Shown: one piece after another, positions 6,949-10,879 of the stretch
How the letters are laid out: the number at the start of each line of letters is the position of its first letter
Position numbering within the stretch: position 1 is the stretch's first letter
Assembly: GCA_023433965.1 (NCBI GenBank)
Contig: JAEYTQ010000812.1
Span: 1-10,879, forward strand
DNA: 10,879 nt
Direction of reading: 5' to 3'
Source of the DNA: Pseudomonadota bacterium
GTDB lineage: Bacteria; Pseudomonadota; Alphaproteobacteria; Rhizobiales; Xanthobacteraceae
Program-made: the position numbers and the translations under genes
The notes under the pieces: generated by a model
What the model was told of the DNA's origin: nothing
The model's database searches: none
What the model saw: the letters and a program-made list of their open reading frames with translations, nothing else

Positions 6949-7788
6949 ATGTCGATCCAGAGAGAACTTCATCGGGTTTTGAAACTTGCGTCCGTACACT
7001 TATTTGCGTGTGCGCTTCTTCTCGGTCCGGCCAATGCCGCCGAGCGCGAGACCACCGTCGAGACCGGCATCGACAGGCCAGGCGGCGATTACAAGAGTTT
7101 CGATCTGGAGCCCTCTATTGGGGGCTTCGCACCCTGCAAGGCGGCATGTGAAGCCGATGAAAGGTGCCATATCTGGACGTTCGTCAAGTCGGGTGTGCAG
7201 GGACCGAAGGCGAGATGCTGGCTAAAAGACAAGCGCCCCCCGACTGTTGTTCGAAACAATTGCTGCGTTTCAGGCGTAATGATAAAAAAAACCGGACGGC
7301 CCCGGACGACACCTCCACCATCATCAACATCATCGCTGGGATCTCAGGTTCTCGCCTACGCGGTTGCGCAGCTGGGCAAATGCGTCGATAGTACCGGCAA
7401 AACCCGAGCTCCCTGTCCGCCTCTGCCCATGGGAAAGACCGGCGAAGGCGAATGTACGCATCTGGTGCAGGCGGCCGTCGCGAGTGTCGGCGGGAAATAT
7501 TCGCCAGGCAGCTACGTATGGGGCGACAAAGTCACGACCCCTTACCAACCCGGCGACATCATCCAGCTCTTCAAAGTCAAGCTCGTGGGCCCCAACGGGT
7601 GGTGGGAGACCTCGACTCAACACTCCGCGATCATCGAGTCGGTCAGTGGCGGCGTACTCAATGTCATCGAACAAAATACCTGGATCGACGGCAGCAAAAC
7701 AAACCGTCGCTATGTCACACGCGGCACGATCAATTTGAACTGGAAGCTCGAACGCGGGAACTACATCGTCTACCGAGCGGCCAAGTGA
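6949..7788 (+). CDS. Secreted PAN/Apple - CHAP-like hydrolase fusion
   Basis: A 279-residue exported protein, the only likely enzyme of the cluster. Residues 1-30 form a signal peptide (cleavage after ANA). A PAN/Apple domain is at about 36-110 (Cys 63, 67, 73, 90, 105, 106; core WTFVKSGVQGPKARCWLK). A Pro/Thr/Ser linker covers about 111-128. The C-terminal domain (129-279) resembles CHAP and NlpC/P60-type papain-fold enzymes: candidate nucleophile C169 in GEGECTHLV, the PGDIIQL strand at 201-207, candidate His225 in QHSAIIESV, and Asn243 in VIEQN as the third polar residue. It could cleave peptidoglycan peptides or another amide; the substrate is unknown. C145 and C156 may form an extra disulfide. 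The ATG at 6949 has GGAG 8 bases upstream and gives a normal signal peptide. An in-frame ATG at 6892 also has a good GGAGAG and would add 19 residues. Confidence 0.82.
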   Translation: MSIQRELHRVLKLASVHLFACALLLGPANAAERETTVETGIDRPGGDYKSFDLEPSIGGFAPCKAACEADERCHIWTFVKSGVQGPKARCWLKDKRPPTVVRNNCCVSGVMIKKTGRPRTTPPPSSTSSLGSQVLAYAVAQLGKCVDSTGKTRAPCPPLPMGKTGEGECTHLVQAAVASVGGKYSPGSYVWGDKVTTPYQPGDIIQLFKVKLVGPNGWWETSTQHSAIIESVSGGVLNVIEQNTWIDGSKTNRRYVTRGTINLNWKLERGNYIVYRAAK

Positions 7789-7795
7789 TTGCGCT

Positions 7796-7822
7796 GAGGG
7801 TCGACACCTAGTGTCGATCCTC
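7796..7822 (+). terminator. Strong hairpin after the CHAP-like gene, possible terminator or processing site
   Basis: The arms are GAGGGTCGACAC (7796-7807) and GTGTCGATCCTC (7811-7822), with loop CTA. This makes 12 pairs, one of them G-U in plus-strand RNA. It begins 8 bases after the stop codon. No T-run follows, so Rho-independent termination is doubtful; an mRNA 3'-end stabiliser or a partial terminator inside the run is also possible. Confidence 0.5.
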
Positions 7823-7830
7823 CGCAGATG

Positions 7831-7851
7831 GGCTTGCCGCAACAGCAAGCC
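7831..7851 (+). other. Second intergenic hairpin
   Basis: A 7-bp perfect stem, GGCTTGC (7831-7837) and GCAAGCC (7845-7851), surrounds a 7-base loop CGCAACA. It lies 8 bases after the preceding hairpin in the 173-base gap before the 12-Cys gene. A third, imperfect palindrome (AGCC...GGCT) is near 7866-7883. The gap appears structured; no promoter could be recognised. Confidence 0.4.
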
Positions 7852-7961
7852 TACCGGCCCGACCTCAGCCGGCCGCAGCTGGCTCGGAACCGAAAGTCTC
7901 ACAGATGTTCGAAGCTTTGGGAGAACAAAGGCCGGGCAACACCAAGGGAAAGTGAATCGGT

Positions 7962-8363
7962 ATGTCAGCATCGAACTTTGCCAAGCTCATGCTTGCAGTG
8001 GTGGCTGGCGGTCTCCTTCTTGCGAGCTTGCCGCGAGCCGAGGCCAGAGAATGCAGATGGTCCGGGACGGCTCCGCTGTGCGAGCCACAATGTCCGGCGG
8101 GCTGGAAATACATGTCGAAGCGACCTGGTGGATGCGTGACCGGCTTTCAGATCCTGTGCTGCGAGCCGCAGGGCAGTACCACTCAGGCCGACAGGGTTGC
8201 TCCTTGCCACCAGCAGTGCGCCCCACTCCTCGGATCGGTGAAGCCAAAGGCGGAGGCGCAGCGCGTCTACGGCAATTGCCGTGCGCTGTGCGACCGCAAG
8301 GGGACCGTCAAGTGTCCCGACGGCAGTGTGAAGTCCTGGAAAGATCCGAAATGCGGCCGATGA
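7962..8363 (+). CDS. Small secreted protein with 12 cysteines, unknown function
   Basis: A 133-residue exported protein. The signal peptide covers residues 1-29 with cleavage around AEAR/E, nearly the same cleavage sequence as in the first gene of the run. The mature part of about 104 residues has 12 cysteines (31, 40, 44, 58, 66, 67, 82, 86, 106, 110, 118, 131), including three C-x3-C pairs and one Cys-Cys. The even number and export suggest six disulfides. The first half (ECRWSGTAPLC, then QCPAGW and a closing CC) resembles a small Cys-rich module that I recall from other secreted proteins but cannot name. The second half has two C-x3-C pairs in helical-looking sequence. There is no catalytic motif. 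AAGGGA lies 12 bases before the start, a little far. It is the last full gene of the plus-strand run, after a 173-base structured gap. Confidence 0.78.
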   Translation: MSASNFAKLMLAVVAGGLLLASLPRAEARECRWSGTAPLCEPQCPAGWKYMSKRPGGCVTGFQILCCEPQGSTTQADRVAPCHQQCAPLLGSVKPKAEAQRVYGNCRALCDRKGTVKCPDGSVKSWKDPKCGR

Positions 8364-8372
8364 GGCTGTTGC

Positions 8373-8465
8373 ATGAACAAGGGAAGTCGCCTCTCACAGC
8401 AAAGTGCCGCACTTTCATTAGCGCTGACATGGGCTGTCTTGGCGATGCCCCCACTGGCTATTTAA
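8373..8465 (+). pseudogene. Signal-peptide stump of a lost secreted-protein gene, or a 30-aa peptide
   Basis: A 30-codon frame begins with ATG 9 bases after the preceding stop codon and has GAGG at 8362-8365, 7 bases upstream. Its product starts with a basic MNKGSR segment, continues with a hydrophobic core (AALSLALTWAVLAM) and ends at PPLAI, about where signal peptidase would cut. The stop codon (8463-8465) overlaps the end of the convergent aminotransferase gene, so the downstream part of the gene seems lost at that junction. A short palindrome AAAGTG-CCG-CACTTT (8401-8415) lies inside. It could also be a real small membrane peptide. Confidence 0.5.
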
Positions 8466-9645
8466 GCCAGTGCGCGATCCGGTCGACTGCCTCCCGCATC
8501 TCCTCGGCAGACCGTGCATAGGAGAAGCGGACAAACGAGCGTCCATGGATTGGATCGAAGTCGAGGCCGGGTGTCGCCGCAACGCGGGCCTCTTCCAGCA
8601 TCCGCTTGGCGAATTCGAAACTGTCGGCGGTGAAGTCCGAAACGTCGGCATAGAGGTAGAAGGCACCGTCGGCAGGCAGGAACTTGCTGAGCCCCACTTT
8701 GGGCAACCGCTCGATCAGAATGCGCCGGTTTTCCTGATAACCGTGCTTGATCTCCTCCATCTCGGCCGCGCCGTCGAAGGCGGCCTCTGCCGCGATCTGC
8801 GACAGCGACGGCACCGAGATCGAGAGGTTTTGCTGGAGCCGCTCGATCGGCCGCACCAGAATCTCCGGCACGACCATCCAGCCGACGCGCCAGCCCGTCA
8901 TACAGAAATACTTCGAGAACGAGTTGATCACGAGGGCCTGCTCGGACAGCGCCGCTGCCGTCACGGCTGGAAAGGCGTAGTCGAGCCCGTGATAGATCTC
9001 ATCCGAGATGAAGCGGATGCCGGCATCTTCCGCGGCCGCAATGAGGCTGGCGAGCGCTTCGCGCGACATCATCGTGCCCGTCGGATTGGCGGGACTGCCG
9101 ACCAGCACGCCTTTCAGCGGCGCCTTGCGATGGGCGGCGAGCAGCGCCTCGCCGGTGAGCGCGTGACGCGTCTCGTTCGTGGTCTCGATCAAGACCGGCT
9201 CGCAGCCGAGCGCGGTCAGGATGTGGCGGTATGGCGGATAGCCCGGCACCGTCACGGCGACGCGGTCGCCCGGCTCGAACATCGACAGGAAGGCCAGGAT
9301 GAAGCCGCCGGAGGAGCCGGTCGTCACGACGATCCGCTCGGGGCTGAGGTCGCAGCCATGGGTGTCGCGATAATGCCGGGCAATGCGCTCGCGCAACGAC
9401 GGGATGCCGAGCGCGGAGGTATAATCGATCCGCCCCGCCTCGAGCGCCGCATGGGCGGCTGCGATCGCGGTCCTCGGTGCGCCGGCAGAGGGCTGGCCGA
9501 CCTCCATATGGACCACATGGCCGCCGGCGGCCTCGATCCGGCCCGCCGCGGCCATGACATCCATCACCATGAACGGGGGAACATCGCTTCGGCGGGAGGG
9601 CTCGAGCCACTGCCCCAACCGGTTCCTCAATGTCGCATCGTGCAT
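8458..9645 (-). CDS. Pyridoxal-phosphate-dependent aminotransferase, class I/II
   Basis: A 395-residue fold-type I aminotransferase transferring an amino group between an amino acid and a 2-oxo acid. Visible family landmarks are the N-terminal substrate-site stretch MEVGQPSAGAP (47-57), YTSALGIPSLRERIA (75-89), the phosphate-binding TTGSSGGF (108-115), SPANPTG with N187, SDEIYHGLDY with D215 pairing with the pyridine nitrogen, K245 in NSFSKYFCMTGWRVGW as the Schiff-base lysine, and R373 in FVRFSYA for the substrate carboxylate. The length is normal for the aspartate/aromatic aminotransferase-like group. The start at 9643-9645 has only a weak purine-rich stretch upstream; the Met codons at residues 26-31 are possible alternatives but would drop conserved N-terminal sequence. 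It converges on the secreted-protein block, overlapping the 30-codon frame by 8 bases. The exact substrate is not readable from sequence; biosynthesis or catabolism of an alpha-amino acid is likely. Confidence 0.93.
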   Translation of the reverse strand: MHDATLRNRLGQWLEPSRRSDVPPFMVMDVMAAAGRIEAAGGHVVHMEVGQPSAGAPRTAIAAAHAALEAGRIDYTSALGIPSLRERIARHYRDTHGCDLSPERIVVTTGSSGGFILAFLSMFEPGDRVAVTVPGYPPYRHILTALGCEPVLIETTNETRHALTGEALLAAHRKAPLKGVLVGSPANPTGTMMSREALASLIAAAEDAGIRFISDEIYHGLDYAFPAVTAAALSEQALVINSFSKYFCMTGWRVGWMVVPEILVRPIERLQQNLSISVPSLSQIAAEAAFDGAAEMEEIKHGYQENRRILIERLPKVGLSKFLPADGAFYLYADVSDFTADSFEFAKRMLEEARVAATPGLDFDPIHGRSFVRFSYARSAEEMREAVDRIAHWLK

Positions 9646-9671
9646 CGATTTCTGCTATTGGCTGGCGAACC

Positions 9672-9706
9672 GACCGTGCGGTCCTTGGAACAGGGCGCTT
9701 GCGCCC
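9672..9706. promoter_or_regulatory. Two adjacent palindromes in the divergent aminotransferase/protease intergenic region
   Basis: GACCG-TG-CGGTC (9672-9683) and GGGCGC-TT-GCGCCC (9693-9706) lie 9 bases apart, 27-61 bases before the aminotransferase start in its direction. They could be operators or leader hairpins. They lie in the 234-bp gap (9646-9879), which must hold promoters for both divergent genes. No firm -35/-10 pair was identified. Confidence 0.35.
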
Positions 9707-9803
9707 CAGACTGGCCGCAATGTACGGCTCATAAGGGGCACGGCCCACAGGCCATATCGCGTATTCGGTCCGCCGCCAATCGCCAAGACCAATCACGAAA
9801 CTG

Positions 9804-9882
9804 CTTGACCAAGTCCCCCTTGACCAACACCCCTCAGATCAAGACTCCTTGACCGAGCCCGTTTGACCAAGACCGCTTGATG
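9804..9882 (+). repeat. Degenerate 14-15 bp tandem repeat leading into the M48 protease start codon
   Basis: The units begin at 9804, 9819, 9834, 9848, 9862 and 9876. Four contain TTGACC (9805, 9820, 9849, 9863) followed by AAG/AAC/GAG and a C-rich tail; the third (TCAGATCAAGACTC) is degraded, and the sixth is cut short as CTTGATG, which contains the start codon. Unit lengths are 15, 15, 14, 14 and 14. Confidence 0.7.
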
Positions 9883-10879
9883 TTGCTCCAGATCTCATTG
9901 CGCAAGAAGGCCTCCGCCCTCACCGCCCTCGTCACGGCCGCGGCGATCGTGCTGACGCCGATTTCGGCCGCGCGCGCACAGGCCAAGGGGCCGCCGGTCC
10001 TGCGCGATACCGAGACCGAGCAGCTGCTGCGCGACTACACCCGCCCGATCCTGCGCGTCGCGGGCCTGGAGAAGCACAACATCCAGATGGTGATCATCAA
10101 CGACAGCTCGTTCAACGCCTTCGTCGCGGACGGCCGGCGCATCTTCGTCAATTGGGGCGCGCTGCTCCAGTCGGAGACGCCGAACCAGATCATCGGCGTG
10201 CTCGCGCACGAGACCGGACATCTGGCGGGGGGCCATCTGTCCAAGCTGCGGGAGCAGCTCGCCAACGCCCAGACCCAGATGATCATCGCGATGCTGCTCG
10301 GCGCCGGAGCGATCGCGGCCGGCAGCACCCAGCGCAGCAGCGCCGGCAACAACGGCCTCGCCAATGCCGGCGCGGCCGCGATCGCCGCTCCGCAGGAGAT
10401 GATCCGCCGCACGCTGTTGTCCTACCAGCGCCAGCAGGAGGAGAACGCCGACCGCGCCGGCGTCAAATTCCTGACCGCGACGCAGCAATCGCCGAAGGGC
10501 ATGTACGAGACCTTCAAGCGCTTCACCAGCGAGAGCCTGTTCGCTTCACGCGGCGCCGATCCCTATCTCCAGTCGCATCCGATGCCGGCTGAGCGCGTCG
10601 CCTCGCTGCAGGAATTCGCAAGCACCAGCCCCTACTGGAACAAGAAGGATGAGCCCGCGCTCCAGCTCCGCCACGAGATGGTGCGCGCCAAGATATCGGC
10701 TTTCATGGAACGGCCCGAGACGGTCTACCGCCGCTATCCCCAGACCAATGACAGTCTGCCGGCGCGCTATGCCCGCGCCATCAGCACCTATCTGCATGGG
10801 GATTTGCGCAGCGCTCTTAATCAGATCGACGCGCTGATCCAGGTGCAGCCGAACAACCCGTACTTCTACGAGGTGCGCG
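9880..10879 (+). CDS. M48-family zinc metalloprotease, BepA-like, partial (3' end outside the window)
   Basis: 333 residues of an exported M48 peptidase are visible; the frame stays open to the right edge. Residues 1-33 form a signal peptide (RKK start, hydrophobic core, cleavage near ARA/Q). The zinc site HETGH is at 110-114 with catalytic E111, and the third ligand is probably E187 in EENAD (E187-x3-D191). The strand VIINDSSFNAFVADGRRIFVNWG before it is typical of the YfgC/BepA group. From about residue 265 the sequence turns helical (ARAISTYLHGDLRSALNQI, then QPNNPYFYEV), fitting the C-terminal TPR repeats of BepA-type proteases, which act in periplasmic quality control of outer-membrane proteins. 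The ATG at 9880 is the first plausible start after an in-frame TGA at 9850. No Shine-Dalgarno sequence precedes it because the tandem repeat occupies that place; TTG at 9877 is an in-frame alternative. Confidence 0.92.
   Translation, partial: MLLQISLRKKASALTALVTAAAIVLTPISAARAQAKGPPVLRDTETEQLLRDYTRPILRVAGLEKHNIQMVIINDSSFNAFVADGRRIFVNWGALLQSETPNQIIGVLAHETGHLAGGHLSKLREQLANAQTQMIIAMLLGAGAIAAGSTQRSSAGNNGLANAGAAAIAAPQEMIRRTLLSYQRQQEENADRAGVKFLTATQQSPKGMYETFKRFTSESLFASRGADPYLQSHPMPAERVASLQEFASTSPYWNKKDEPALQLRHEMVRAKISAFMERPETVYRRYPQTNDSLPARYARAISTYLHGDLRSALNQIDALIQVQPNNPYFYEVR

Noticed and set aside
8361..8375. Stop-codon readthrough joining the 12-Cys protein to the 30-codon frame
   Set aside because: The two are in the same frame, but the second begins with its own ribosome binding site, ATG and a signal peptide, which makes no sense as a C-terminal tail.
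3572..8457. Transposase, integrase, tRNA or attachment-site evidence that the block is a mobile element
   Set aside because: No such gene or flanking direct repeat was seen; transfer is suggested only by content and the truncated border frame.
8470..9852. A 460-codon plus-strand frame opposite the aminotransferase
   Set aside because: The aminotransferase on the minus strand has all its PLP-site motifs; the plus-strand product shows no domain and mirrors the codons of the real gene.
9804..9882. TTGACC repeats as a CRISPR array or as a set of -35 boxes
   Set aside because: Units are 14-15 bp without unique spacers, so not CRISPR. No -10 hexamer is found at 16-18 bases from any unit.

Overview
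The window looks like chromosome of a high-GC alphaproteobacterium of the Bradyrhizobium/Rhodopseudomonas type. The reasons are strong G/C bias at third codon positions in the outer genes, an RNase E with the acidic S1-domain insertion and C-terminal Gly-Trp-Trp motif of alphaproteobacteria, and secreted PAN/Apple proteins of a kind I associate with rhizobia. The genus is an inference; no rRNA or tRNA is present.

Left flank (1-3571): the 3' part of rne (RNase E, open at the left edge), a clean intrinsic terminator, then a complete DadA-like FAD-dependent oxidoreductase. Right flank (8458-10879): a class I/II aminotransferase on the minus strand and, divergent from it, an M48 zinc metalloprotease with a signal peptide that runs off the right edge. 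These look like ordinary chromosomal genes.

Middle (about 3572-8465): an accessory-looking block. An AraC-family regulator on the minus strand faces away from a plus-strand run of five small secreted-protein genes. (1) A 291-aa protein has three Cys-bounded repeats and a PAN/Apple domain. (2) A 148-aa protein has a duplicated Cys motif. (3) A 199-aa protein is two tandem PAN/Apple domains. (4) A 279-aa protein has a PAN/Apple domain joined to a CHAP-like Cys/His domain, the only probable enzyme of the set. (5) A 133-aa protein has 12 cysteines. All five have signal peptides, all but number 2 are very rich in paired cysteines, and three share four PAN/Apple domains of two subtypes. A 30-codon reading frame that is little more than a signal peptide ends the block and overlaps the end of the aminotransferase gene; it looks like the stump of a sixth gene.

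My reading is that the middle block is an exported, disulfide-stabilised set of binding modules around one cell-wall or peptide/amide hydrolase, probably controlled by the divergent AraC regulator. No experimental role is known to me. Non-coding features include a hairpin after the AraC gene that pairs much better in minus-strand RNA, two hairpins after the CHAP-like gene, and a 14-15 bp degenerate tandem repeat that runs into the start codon of the M48 protease.
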